From: Tranzscheliella williamsii
Lineage: Eukaryota; Basidiomycota; Ustilaginomycetes; Ustilaginales; Ustilaginaceae
Direction: 5' to 3'
Length of the DNA: 64,000 bases
Assembly (NCBI GenBank): GCA_023212725.1
Contig: JALBYF010000074.1
Coordinates: 22,168-86,167 of the forward strand
The position numbers were made by a program, and so were the translations under genes. This document shows positions 39,402-50,747 of this stretch, piece by piece. The notes under the pieces are model-generated. The model searched no databases and was not told the DNA's origin. It saw only the letters and a program-made list of their open reading frames with translations. Numbering within the stretch: position 1 is the stretch's first letter; each line of letters opens with the position of its first letter.

Positions 39402-40702
39402 CCAGTCCACGCCACGTTGCTAACCCCGGACCCCGAATCCATAGCGTAGCATGGTACCTTATGGGGTAAACCTGCTGTTCGTGATTGTTTGTAAGCTCAT
39501 TTAGGCGCCGAGTATACCTAGCCTACCTTTTTTTCCACGTCTATAGCCGATGTCTCATCGCGCTAGTCTGTTATGCTTGGTGGCCATCAACGCCATCATA
39601 TTGTTATACGGTAGATATTGTATGTGAGTTAGAACGGTAGCTCGCAGCCTATATACTGAGACCGGTGAGGCTCAAGAGCATGCTGGACAAAAGGAGAAGA
39701 GGTCCGTGGTGGTAGAGACTGGGACTTCCAGCGCCCAGGTTGGCCGGCGTCTTGCCGCTGGAACCGGGCGTATCGTCGATACGGAGGACTCCGAAACTAG
39801 CGCTACGTTGGACCTCATATCAGACGGACTGAGCTTGTTGAGGTTTGTCGCTGTGCTTGTACGTAGTACAACTGTATATAGGCGTATCTAGCTGGAAGCA
39901 TGTCGAGCAGCACGACGTACACCGCAAACGTAGGTACAGCTCCGCTTCTTCATCAGTGAACAAGTCAGGCGCTCTACCTTACAGGTAACCGCACGCTGCT
40001 CAATTGCGCTGGGTGTGAGCTAGCTACAACCGAGACAGGCGAGTGTGGTCGGATTACGTCTTCGTGGTAGATGAGGCGACGGGGTAGCGCTGCACGTCAG
40101 CCTCGTCCTTAGCGTCGGTGCTGGACTGCGAGGCCCGCAACATCCGCTGCTAGCGGTCTTTTCTCCCTCAGAGTGAGCTCCAGCCGGAGCGCCAGATCCG
40201 CCTCCCTGCAATGCAGTGGATCAACAAGGATGCGATCCATTTGGCCTTCACCAGCGGGTTGCCGAGGTGGGGCTGCTAATGCTGCATGTGGCAGTGAACA
40301 CAGTGCACGTGCGTCGGTCCACCTCAGGCAGGCCGCAGGTAGGTAGAGTGGGAGTGACGGATGATGGTATACTATGCATCGTACCAGCGCACTATTCAAA
40401 ACTGCGGCCCTTCTCTGTATAAGTGTCCGCAGGAAGGCGTTCGCATGCAGAGGACTGGAAAGCGTATGTAGGTTGGTGTGCCTGAGCAAGAGCCGCATTT
40501 GAGGCGGCGTAAGGTGTGCGGCGAACCCAAGTCCAAGACGCTGTTGCGCAGCGCCAGTGATGATTGGCAACAATCACGCTTTCCAGGCCAGGTGCAGATG
40601 CCATGTGAAGGCGGCACCACCTTCTCCATCGGTCTGTCCATCCTACCACGTAACCGCTCCCGCACAGCGAAGAACGAATGTCGTATGACAAGTATCTTGG
40701 CC
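39402..40702. other. Gene-poor stretch
   Basis: About 1.3 kb. A 154-codon minus-strand ORF at 40109-40573 is open but has no ATG in good context and no family likeness, so it is not called. It could be a relic. Confidence 0.35.
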
Positions 40703-43393
40703 TTAAATAGTAGTAGAAAGTCCTATGGATCGAAACACGTTTTCCCACACCTCTTCGCTGCTTGCACTCGAGTCACCGGAGGTGCGTCCGTCGAGGCGGT
40801 GAGCGGATCTGTACAACTCCATATCGATCCACTCCATGGGGCTAAAATCGAGCGTTATGCCCTCTTGCTGATGGTTATGGTTGCTGTCGCTCGGGGTTGA
40901 GGCGGTTGTGCTGACATCCTGTTCCCGTGGTATCCCCGTCTGCGCATAGCCAGATTGGCGCTGGAGCCATGCACCGGGCGCTGCGGCATGTGCGGAGTTG
41001 AGTGCGTGTTGATAAGTTAGCTGATGATGATAACGATGACTAGGAGCTCGATATCGTGGAGATCTGAAGTCGGAGAGGGAAGCCAGCAGCTGCTCGAGTT
41101 TGGCGTGAGCCCCAGCGAGACAGTTTCGAGGGGACGAGCTTGCCGATCTATCCAGATCCGCGAGAACAGTGTCGAGTTGGCTTTGCAACTCCATTTCGGA
41201 TTCAAGCGTGTCTGGAGCGATGACGCCCGGAGAGACTCGCAGAAAGATGAGCCCGGTGATCAGCACCAGGCCCGCCTGCACTAGTCGTACCCGAAAGGTC
41301 TGTTGTAACGCAGAGGAGAAGTTCCGTAGCGGTAAGCAACGAGGAGCGGGCGGCCGCGCGAGCGCAGTAACACCAGCGAAGAGCGGCAGACTCACTTTTC
41401 CATTGGCGATGAGTAGCTGCTTGTCACGCCCTTTGCGACAAGATGCGACCACTCGCTTGGCAGCCTCGACACAGCGTCGAGCTGACTGTCCATACTTGAC
41501 AGGATGCGTATGACTGAGCGTTAGGAATGGTCGATGCACCAACAAAAGGCGGTGCCACAGCGTGGCGACTATGTAGAAGACGCTGCGATGGAAGCGGGAG
41601 CGAATCGGATCGTCAATATTTCCCCAGAGCTCCTTGGTGCCCTTAACCTCAAGACGCATCCAGTCTGGACGCTGATTCAAGCACTCTTCAATGTCACGAT
41701 CGAGCTCCAGCACCTGCTCGTAGTCGACCGTGGCCCCTCGGCTTTCCGCCTGAGCAAAGATTTCGAAATGTTTCCGAGATACGTTGCATGATCGCCAGAT
41801 AAAGTGCCCAAACAAATGGCTCTGCAGGGAAGAACCACCGCGGTTGGGTAACGCATGCATGCAGTTGAAAAGCAAGACAAGCGTTACAAGCGCAACGCAA
41901 CGAAATAGACGCAAGAACAAGAATAAAGTAAGAGAAGAGTAAGCGATTGTCCAACACGATAAAGTTGGTGAATGCAGAGTGTCGACTGCAGAGTAGCCGG
42001 TATAGGCTAGAGGTGTACCTACAATATCGGACAAGGCAGACGTCGGCGTGCAATGGGCAAAGTCGGACAGCTTGCCCGAAAGCGCGGTTGTGAAAGAACT
42101 TGGATGAACGGTGTAGGTACCGCAAAGTTTGGGTCGGGCCCAGTCTATGGCGACCAGCGATAGCCAAATCTTTCTGCCTATAGCACGGGCGTTGTGGTCC
42201 CGCCGATGGAATGTAGTGGCAGCCCAGGATAGAGCGGAGGCATACGCTGGCGGAGTGGCTGCCGAAAGGACGGCTGAGGCGTTGGTACCGATCTCCGAAT
42301 CGATGGATGCCCACAACTCTTCGTCTTTCTCTTTGGTCTCGAGTCGATCTAGCCCGAGCTTCTTGGCGCCACGGATGGCGAGGTCAAAGGTCTTGAGGGT
42401 GTCAGGTGCACTGTCGCGTGATAAAAGTAGTAGAGACAAAGGTGAGCGGGGGTGGAAAAGAAAGGTCGTGAGTGGGGTGGAAACAAAAGATTGAGAGTGA
42501 TCGTGTGCTTACCCGGTGGACAGGTAGGAGTGATAAACGAGCAGGGACAAAATCGCAGCTATGGTCGGCTCGGTGATGAGCTTGGTCGGATCGATAGCTT
42601 CCAGTGCCGATTCTTGCCAAAAGTGCAAGAGGCTTGCAATATCGGACGAATTTCGAATCAAGCCGTGAGCGATGGCAAACGTGGGCGGTAGAAGTCCAAT
42701 GACAGTGGAAAATACCATAAGAAGGAGAGAACCACCCTCGGCCATCGGAGGAGGACGACCATCCGTTCCGGCACCATTTTCCGGCGGCCAAGAGGCCTCG
42801 AAGATTTGCAGAAATAGATCATCTTCGGCGTCAGTGAAAGTGGGAAACAAGACGTCAGCTTCGCGAAGGTAGATGTCGAGAAGAATCCTGGCTAGATCCT
42901 TGTCCGGATACGGATACGGCTGGCCACGTTTGGGAAGTGATGCCTTTGCAAGATGGGCGGAAGATCCAAGTTCGTAGAAGGGTGTGGAGTCTGCTGCGGC
43001 AACCTCGGCGAGTAAAGAGATGCGATCCGAATGACCCTGAGCAATGGGAGCGGCATCTGCGGGAAGCGAAGAGAGGGAGATCTGACTATTCCTTGCAGTG
43101 TTGTTGGCAATGGCGCGACCGTAGTCATCTTCATGTGATGAAAGCACCGGAGTCGGATTGGCACTGATGGGTGTGTTTGTCTGATATGCTTGCGGAGATC
43201 TGTAGGTGGCGTATTGCAGAATGAGCTGGTCGCGTTCGTCACCCCACCGACAGAGATGCTGAGCGTGTCTTTGAACACACTCCGAGCACCGCGGGATGTT
43301 GCGGTCGCACTGCTTCTTCCTTCTGCGGCACTCGGTGCAGCTCTTGGCTATGCGCCCATTCTTCCGTGTGACACTACCTTCAATACCGTCCAT
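40703..43393 (-). CDS. Zn2Cys6 transcription factor with fungal-specific TF domain
   Basis: Four exons give 763 residues: 43393-42513, 42410-42023, 41821-41396 and 41299-40703. The binuclear zinc cluster is at 19-47 (CTECRRRKKQCDRNIPRCSEC then HLC), followed by a short linker and the fungal-specific TF middle region (YPDKDLARILLDIYL, DEELWASIDSEIG, YEQVLELDRDIEECL). Zn2Cys6 proteins bind CGG triplets as dimers and control nutrient or secondary-metabolite genes. Introns 2 (201 nt) and 3 (96 nt) are in frame and free of stops; their removal is inferred from splice signals and from the hydrophobic, non-family content. The gene is divergent from an MFS permease, with CGG-N4-CCG sites between them. 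Confidence 0.85.
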
Positions 43394-44030
43394 TGCGGCA
43401 TTATACCTCTATCCAGGTACGAATGGTTGCCATCAAGATGAAGGAAGACGGGCGTGGTGGCTTTTTGGTCGTTGTCCGACAGCAATCGAAAATCCGAATC
43501 GGATTTCGGAAAGCCGACTTATTGTCGGAAAGCCGACTCGGGTATCGGAAATCCGAACTTATTCTCCGATCAGCAGTCGCAACGCCGACTAGCAATACCT
43601 TACCGTAAACCACCCACCGCGAGTCATAATGGCAAGGAGAAGGATCGACTTGCCCGCCGAAGGCCCGAGTGCAATGATCTGCAGGCGCTGCCAAGAAACG
43701 TTCGCTGCTCCGCTGGGATGTTCTGCCTCACTTAACCCCGTTCAAAGGCTTCAAATCGATCTGGGAGTCCTATGCATCCGCGGAGCGCTTCGTCAATGTC
43801 TCCTATGGGCTTAAGTACCAGTCACCTGGATTGATGTCCGTCAGCGTACGAGGAGTCATTCGGTGGTTGTCCAGCACCCGAATACTTATATCTCCCGCAG
43901 CCTCTTTCTCGCTTGCTCCTTTTCTTCCTCTATCTCCTTATCCTCACCTGGCAAACGCTTGCGGTGTTCCAATAGCTTCCAACGCTGTATTAAGCAACAT
44001 TGTTTCGTCGCTCGCCCACCTCACGACGCC
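43394..44030. promoter_or_regulatory. Divergent promoter, regulator and MFS permease
   Basis: 637 bases between two divergent ATG codons. The strongest feature is the CGG repeat array listed next; the rest has no gene. Confidence 0.5.
43491..43556. promoter_or_regulatory. Array of CGG-N4-CCG sites, likely Zn2Cys6 operator
   Basis: Three near-identical dyads occur: TCGGAAAGCCGA at 43506-43517 and 43525-43536, and TCGGAAATCCGA at 43545-43556. Start-to-start spacing is 19 and 20 bases, about two helix turns. Just before them, 43491-43505 is a perfect inverted repeat, AATCCGA-A-TCGGATT, with CCG and CGG facing outward. CGG/CCG dyads are the standard target of Zn2Cys6 dimers. They lie 98-163 bases upstream of the regulator start and about 475 upstream of the permease, so autoregulation plus permease control is the simplest reading. 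Confidence 0.65.
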
Positions 44031-45793
44031 ATGTCCACCCACATAAATGGTGTGCCTGACAGCAGCAAAGCCACCACTCCTCCCACGAGTGACCCTGGGC
44101 ACGATCATCTCAAGGCTTCCTCTAGCTTCACCGGGCGCCAGGACGAAGGACATGTAGCTACTTCTGCAGATCCCGAGGTCAAGCCGGCCGTAGCTCCACC
44201 GACCAAGCTGACGTTACACGCCTGGTTGACGGTGCTTGGCGGCTTCCTCTGCCTGTTCTCCGGTCTCGGGTAAGCAAAAGCACCGCCGAATTGGCTAGGA
44301 TGTTAGCTCCTGTAGCCTATTCAACTGACTCCGTCCCTGTGGTGCATTTTCTTCCCATTTTCCCCGTTTGCCAGCTTTCTGAACGCGTTTGGTATCTTTG
44401 AGTCGTACTACAAAGACGAATTGCTACGTTCTGAATCACCCTCAAGTATCTCCTGGATAGGCTCCGTTCAGACATGTATCTTTTTTGCGGGCAGCTTCAT
44501 CACCGGACCCCTCTTCGATCGCATCGGGCCGACGCCGCTGATGATCGCCTATGCCATCGTCTTTCCCCTTTCGTGCATGCTGATCTCGCTCTGTAAAGAG
44601 TACTATCAGGTTTTTCTTGCACAGGCCATTCTGCAGGGCCTTGCTCTCAGCGTCAGCCTTTCGGCGCCCCTATCATGCGCCATGATTCAATTCAAAGAGA
44701 AAAGAACGATCGCTCTGTAAGTGTAAATTGTTCTGCTTCAGCTGTCGGGGGAAGGTTCACTTCAACATATGGTCTCAACGTCGTCGTCGTTGAAAACTGA
44801 CCGGTGTCTCTCCTCTGGACCACAGTGCCATCATTGTCTCTGGATCGTCAGTGGGGGGCGTCGTCTGGCCCATCCTGATTCGCGCTCTGATTCGGAATGT
44901 CAGTTTCGGCTGGACCTGGCGAATCATCGGTTTCATCTCACTCGCATTGCTTAGCATCGCCGTGGTGACAGTGAGGTTTCCCAAGCCTCCGCGTCCTTCT
45001 ATGCCATCGGCGGATGCTACTGCTTCGCGTACCGAAAAAGGGAAGGCAGATGGAAGCCAAGAAATCACCAGCAAGCCACCACGCCAGTCCCTCTTTTACC
45101 TGCAAGCCTTCAAGATTCGACCTTATGCCCTTCTCACCCTTTCGCTCTTCTTTGCCTTTTTTGGCGTCTTTTACACCTTCTTTTACCTCCCGGCCTGGGG
45201 TGCCTCCAAGGGTATGAACAGTTCGCTCCAGTTTTATTGTGTCTCTATCCTTAATGCCGCTTCCTTCTTCGGACGGCTTCTGGCGCCTCTCACAAGCTTC
45301 AAGTTGGGTACTTTCAATACAATGGCAGTCTCCATGCTTGCGACATCTGTCGTTGTTTTTGCAGGCATGGGGGTCGACTCCGTTGCCGGCGTTCTTATTA
45401 TCGGCGCGTTTTACGGATTCGGTAAGTTACCATCTATCCACTTTACCTGCCGCTCCCCATGGATCTCACCATTTTCGTCGTACTGACCATATGTCGGCCA
45501 TTTGTCACACGTGGCTGGTGTTCACAGTTTCGGGCGGAGTCATCTCCATGTTCTCAGCTTGTGCAGCGGCCGTCTGTCCCGATATGCGTCGACTTGGTAC
45601 CTTTGTGGGCATGGCTACGGCGGCAAATGCGATCCCATCCCTGCTCGGGCCCCCCATCTCCGGCTGGCTGATCGAGACGAAATCCGGCTACCTCGCCGCC
45701 CAAGCCTTCTCTGCCTGCATGCTTGCAGTGGGTGCTGCCATTCTCTTTTTGGCTCGCCTCTCGATCAACACCACTCTCCTTGCCAAAGTCTAG
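44031..45793 (+). CDS. MFS permease, monocarboxylate-transporter-like
   Basis: Four exons give 480 residues: 44031-44269, 44375-44716, 44826-45421 and 45528-45793. All donors are GTAAG and the acceptors are CAG; the phases match. After about 60 disordered residues there are multiple hydrophobic spans: WLTVLGGFLCLFSGLGFLNAF, WIGSVQTCIFFAGSFITG, then MIAYAIVFPLSCMLISL, and so on to AILFLARLS. The motif GPLFDRIGP between spans 2 and 3 is the MFS signature loop. A central hydrophilic loop (PPRPSMPSADATASR...) splits the two halves. The closest type is the fungal monocarboxylate transporter group, which moves lactate, pyruvate or related acids and also riboflavin or siderophore precursors. Substrate is unknown; the divergent Zn2Cys6 gene suggests induced expression. 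Confidence 0.87.
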
Positions 45794-46143
45794 ACGGCAT
45801 TCTTCCGCGTTCACAACCAGACCGCCTGCACAAATCATGCCTATGTACCGAAGCCACATCAAGCAAGAGTGGTGAAGCCTGGAATAGACACATCATTCGA
45901 CTCGTTCGTATACCCTTTTTCCTTGAAATGTGCCACTTAGACTGGGTAATGTTCTTGAAAACAACATCTCACCAAAGGCTGAGAGGCGCTCTGTGCGAAA
46001 TCCAGCTCTTCGGCCGCGGCCGGCATATTAACGCTGTCAAGGGCCGAGACTTTGCATTGACGGCTAAAGAATGTTTAATGATAGGATGTACTACGTCTAA
46101 ATTTAGAATGAAACGAATGTTTGCATATATAGAGAGGCGTGCA
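45794..46143. other. Gap between convergent genes
   Basis: About 350 bases of 3' regions; no feature seen. Confidence 0.35.
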
Positions 46144-46827
46144 TTAAGATGACAAGTAGAAGCTGAGGTAGCCTTCAGACTCGCAATCGTCCGTGCAAGG
46201 CTGGGCGCGATACACCTGCGGCTCGGCGTCCTCCTCAGGCTTCACGATGGGCCAGGTATTGTCAGTGAGAACGCCAGTCGACGTTTGCGACTTGCCGACG
46301 AGCGGGTACAAGTTGTTGTACTTCCATACGATCTCCCAGAACTGATTGGCCTGCGAATCGTCATCCACGTTGCTGCACGGAACCAGGACGAGGTCGGTGG
46401 GTTGCGTGGTAGGATCCTGGATGCCGACGCAGTACGGGACACCATGGCGACCGACGTCGGCCAGCAGCTTGCCAGCGTAGTTGTAGTTTTTACCGGTATA
46501 GTTCGGAACATTATAGTAGTTTAGTGCAGTCGAGTTGCACTGAACGCTGATAACATGGTCCAGTGGCTGGATCGTGCTGTCGTTCGAGTCCGCCTTTACG
46601 ACTCGCAAGATCTCCTTGCCATTCTCGGTAACGCTCTGGTAGCCAACAGCTATGCCGCCGCTGCCGTAGAGGTAGTCTCCAGCGGTGAGCTGTTGGCCGG
46701 AACTCTTGTTCTCCCAGTCGCACGACAGTTCCGGAGCAGTAGCACGGACCTGACGGGCAGGCGCGGCATGCACACTAGCCAGCAGCATGGCGGCAGCGCT
46801 AGTGAAGAAGATGGCAGCGGTACGCAT
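46144..46827 (-). CDS. Secreted cysteine-containing protein, unknown function
   Basis: The 227-residue ORF has a signal peptide (hydrophobic AAIFFTSAAAMLLASVHA) and a short possible propeptide (APARQVR). The mature part has six Cys, including ELSCDW, VQCNST, PYCVG, VPCSN and PCTDDCE, and N-glycosylation sites such as NKS, NDS and NYT. It is rich in Tyr, Asn and Asp (NYYNVPNYTGKNYNYAG), and the spacing of the strands suggests a beta-rich fold. No enzyme motif is seen. I do not recognise the family; a cell-wall or host-facing protein is likely. Confidence 0.75.
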   Translation of the reverse strand: MRTAAIFFTSAAAMLLASVHAAPARQVRATAPELSCDWENKSSGQQLTAGDYLYGSGGIAVGYQSVTENGKEILRVVKADSNDSTIQPLDHVISVQCNSTALNYYNVPNYTGKNYNYAGKLLADVGRHGVPYCVGIQDPTTQPTDLVLVPCSNVDDDSQANQFWEIVWKYNNLYPLVGKSQTSTGVLTDNTWPIVKPEEDAEPQVYRAQPCTDDCESEGYLSFYLSS

Positions 46828-47936
46828 GGTAGTAATCTAGATGATCTGAAGAGGTTGAGCTTGCAATGTACTGAACGATTGACGGTGTGGGTTTGCAGTG
46901 GAGACAAGAATCCACATTGACTTGGTCCTTTAAGTATCCTTTACAAGCTGTGGGATCGCAACCAGTCGTACAGACGCCGTGATGTGATTGCTGTGCTGAG
47001 CATGCTATGTTCACTGACCGTGCAGGCGCACGAATAAGGTGAGTTTCAACGTAGTGCACCTAACACCAAGCAAGCCCAAGCCCAAACCAGCACGCAAGTC
47101 CGGGACCTGAAGACCAACCACGCAAGCCCGGAAGCTGTGCCGGGACGGAGTTTGGTGCCTAGCGTACTAGAATGCAGGCAGGCGTGTTCAGCAATATGTC
47201 GATGTGATCACCGTCATGCATGCATCTGTCGGCACACAAGCTCGGCAGAATCATCACTCTTGCCCGACGCCGAGTCGGCGGGCGGCACTTGCCGTTCGAC
47301 CCCCTAAAAACCACTGCAGTCGCCAAGCAAATAGCAGCAAGCGAGAAGCGGGGTTCCGACGCTTAGTCGCCGTGCCACGACCGGGACCGACTTCCATTCC
47401 CGTCTAAAGCGAATGTGTCGGAGTTCCAAATATGAAAGTTTGATCGACCGAATCATGCTATGGAACACATCCCGCTATGCACATCCCCCGCTGAGCGCTG
47501 GGTTTCAGGCATTTGTCTCGTGCCGCTCCTTGCTGTGCTCTCTCCACTAAGCGCCCATCCAGTTTCTAAATTTTCGTGCACGCCGACGGAGTTGCGGCGA
47601 CTGCACAGCGTGGACGCGTTCGACGCGTTATGACGACGCCTGTAGGCAAAAGCTGAGCAAGGATGGCGGGAAAGCGTAGGACTCGGGTTTAGGATATTTT
47701 GGCGCTCAATCTCTCTCCCCCTCTGGCATCGCCGATTGGCTTGGCTGATCTGCCTGCCCTCCCGATCCCTCCCTCTCCCGCTCCTCGTTGCGCTCGACCG
47801 GCGCACCCCCCCTTACGGCGGCCCTGAAGCCTTGGAGCTGGGCCCCATTTCATCGGGCTGCAATTGTGCAAACCTTCTTTTCCCTCACTACAATACTACC
47901 TACGATACCCTTACCCCTCTGCGTGCGTACCGAGAC

Positions 47937-48319
47937 ATAGATTATAAAAGGAAAATTATGCATCGACCCCCCCTTCTTGCTAACACGACCCCGTTTTCCC
48001 GATTTGCATGCTGAAACAAAAAATACATCTCCTGATTGAAGTCGTGCAGATGAGGAGCTTCAGCTTTCCCATCCACCAGCAACTGCTCATTGACATGCTT
48101 TGGAAGGCTGTTGGCTTCGAAAAAATCGTCTTCTAACAGTGCTGTAACACTTTCCTAGCTCATGTGACCCTCCTTCGGCACAACATGGGCCCAACAGGTG
48201 TGAAACAAGAGAAGCATCACATGCACGAGCAGGCGATTGAGTTCTATCGGGAATTGTGGTAGGGGGGGTCATGTTAACGAAAAGGGGGGGTCGATGCATA
48301 ATTTCCCTTATAAAACTAT
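47937..48319. mobile_element. MITE-like element with long terminal inverted repeats
   Basis: The ends are imperfect inverted repeats of about 65-70 bases: left arm 47937-48002 and right arm 48247-48319. A perfect 23-base core pairs 47953-47975 with 48282-48304 and contains ATTATGCATCGACCCCCCC. The 383-base element has no coding capacity, as expected for a MITE. No clear target-site duplication is seen, so the exact ends are uncertain. A foldback or stable transcript hairpin is an alternative. Confidence 0.55.
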
Positions 48320-49093
48320 CGCGCCGTGTTTTGGTGTTATACCTTCGTGTGTCCGCCTGCAGCGCCAAATGGACAATAAACAATACAGAGGGAATGAGGG
48401 GGTCAGTGACATGACCAGCTGAGCTGACTTGGAGAGAAATCGAGCAGCGACAATGAGAAGGGGACTCGGAAGCACTTCAACGCGCTGAAGGTACGCTGTA
48501 CCCCGCCAGCGCAACGGGACCGCCATCGGATTGCTTGCGCTGCATAGTCCCTCGCAAACGAAGAAGCGCGACCGCCATTCCGTCGGACACATAGCCAACC
48601 CGGCCCCCATCCCTTTTCCCCGAACTTTCTAAAACAGCCACCGCCGAATGTGATGCCGCGTGCGAGCGTATCAAGCTGGAGAGCTCAGAGGTAAATCCGC
48701 GATACCCAGCGCTCGGATCCATTTCAGCTCTTCACCAACCAGCCGGCCGGATGCCTTTCCCCGCTCAGAGCAAATGCGGGGAATCCATGGCTCTGCAAGA
48801 TGCAGGGCCCAAACCGCGTGCTTTTGCTTTGGAGACCGTCCAGCGGGTGTCTAGATTTCGACTTCTTCATTTCTCCTCCGATGGTCGGATCGGGCAACAG
48901 AGCCGACGTCGGAACAAATACAAAGGCGGCATCTCTTCTCAATTTTCTTCGTCAAAGGTGCGCATCACTGCCCTCTCAACTCATGCCCATCTTGCTCCAG
49001 TACTGATCCGGCTTACGGCTTTACTTCTTGCATGATGCCTGGATCCAGTTGTATTCATTGCATTGTCTTATGCTGGCGCGGTCTAACGAGCCG

Positions 49094-49129
49094 AGGACCA
49101 ACGGTCTTTAAAGGACCAACGGTCTTTAA
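49094..49129. repeat. Two adjacent perfect 18-bp repeats
   Basis: AGGACCAACGGTCTTTAA occurs at 49094-49111 and 49112-49129 without a gap or mismatch. Each unit has a GACC...GGTC dyad. They lie about 450 bases upstream of the ATO transporter gene. Confidence 0.8.
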
Positions 49130-49568
49130 GCCGAAATACAGAAACATAGTTCCAGTTTCTCTCCGCTCTGATGTCCGAGCTTCGGAGGTCAAGAGTCATC
49201 GATAATGCGAGTGGCGGTTTACCTTCCAAATGGATATGGAAACGTCAGACTTCTGATCCCGGGGCCCCACTCCACGCATGCAACAAATCTAACATGGCCA
49301 GCCATAACAAGCCACGAGAGGAGCGGCACATGGACTCATACTACATGTAATCATGAGAATGACGGTCAAACAGGCAGTAAGAAGGCCATGTACCCTGGCT
49401 GGCTGCAGTCTTCAACCGGCCTGGCCCTGGCTGTGGTTACCAGAATGTAATCTCAACGCCGCTGTAAAGATCCAGTCGAGTCCGGCTAGGTAGCCGCGAT
49501 AGCGCAGTATTTAAGTCCACTCGAACTTGTCATGCAAACAGTAGCTACGTATTCTTACCCCACAAATC

Positions 49569-50604
49569 ATGACCTCCTCCGACGATAATCAGCAAAAGCA
49601 GCTCTGGCATAGTGGCGCTGGATCTGACCACCACATGCCCAACTATCAAGGCGGTGGCGAAGCCCTAGTTCGAGCGACCACGGCCGGGGGTCATGTAGCC
49701 GACAACTCTCAGTATGGTTTTCCCATCCAACATCGTAAGCTTGCCGCACCTCTTCCAATCGGTCTGCTTGCCTTTGCAACAACAACATTCGCCTTAAGTC
49801 TGTACAACCTCAAACCAAGGGGTATCGAGGTTCCTAATGCCGTTGTGGCTCTGGCTCTCATTTACGGAGGTCTCACGCAATGGGTCGCCGGTGTCTTCGA
49901 ATTTGTTTGCGGTAATACTTTTGGGTAAGCAGCTTAACTGCACAGAAGCCTTTTTTACAGCTTGATCTCGTTGCACATCTTGCTGACACGATTGCAATCA
50001 ATGATCGTGCGTTGTCCGCTTCGCCACAGAGCCGTCGCCTTTATGACGTTTGGTAGTTTCTGGCTGAGTAAGTAGTAGCAATGCAGAGCAGGCAGATGCG
50101 GGTAACCTTTCATTGAGGATCTGATATTGCTTTTACTATTTCAATGGCAGGCTACTGTGTTCTTCTTATTCCCTGGTTCGGGGTCGTGGACGCTTTCACC
50201 GTCAATGGTCAACTCGGTGCCTCATTCAACCAGGCCGTCGCCATATACCTTTGGGCCTGGTTCATCGCCGTCTTCATCATCATCTTAGCCTCCTTCAAGT
50301 CGAGCATTGCCATTATCGTGACGCTGGTTCTGGTCGAACTTGTTATCTTGTAAGTCGGTGCACAGCCCAACAATATTCCAAGTCGCCGCAGCGTCCCACT
50401 AACTGTTAACGTGCGTTGCCCTTTTCAACGTAAAACAGGCTACTGGCTGTCGGGAATATGCAGGAAGATCAGAGAATTATTGAAGCCGCTGGAGGCATGG
50501 GTCTAGCCACTGCAGCTGCTGCATTCTACACAGGCGCAGCGGCGCTTCTCACGCCCGATCTGTCCTATTTCCAACTGCCGGTCGGTGTACTCGCTAGAGA
50601 ATAG
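49569..50604 (+). CDS. ATO/GPR1-FUN34-YaaH acetate-type transporter
   Basis: Four exons give 252 residues: 49569-49924, 50030-50067, 50151-50349 and 50439-50604. The donors are GTAAGC or GTAAGT and the acceptors CAG; exon 2 is only 38 bases. After a hydrophilic N-terminus of about 55 residues there are six hydrophobic spans. APLPIGLLAFATTTF matches the family NPxPLGL region, and YGGLTQWVAGVFEFVCGNTFG, AVAFMTFGSFW and AAAFYTGAAALL are typical. Members move acetate, succinate or ammonium-linked weak acids across the plasma membrane. It converges with a Zn2Cys6 gene 143 bases downstream. The TATTTAAG at about 49508 is a possible TATA element. Confidence 0.9.
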
Positions 50605-50747
50605 CGAGGCAAAGTTGCGACGTACGCCTACAAGAGAAAACCTCACACTTTCTGTCCTTCTGCCCGTATCGTCCCAACCTCTTTCCGCTTTCTGTTGGAT
50701 AAATTTGGTACATATTGTTTTCCATTCGCACAATCAAGAAGTGTTTA

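Larger units (their letters stand above)
46828..49568. other. Large gene-poor stretch (2.7 kb) with MITE-like element
   Basis: No supported gene in 2.7 kb. It contains an inverted-repeat element (47937-48319) and an 18-bp tandem repeat (49094-49129), listed separately. ORFs such as 48751-49035 show no family likeness. Confidence 0.5.

Noticed and set aside
40109..40573. 154-codon minus-strand ORF in a gene-poor gap
   Set aside because: Not convincing as a gene: no good start context or family likeness.
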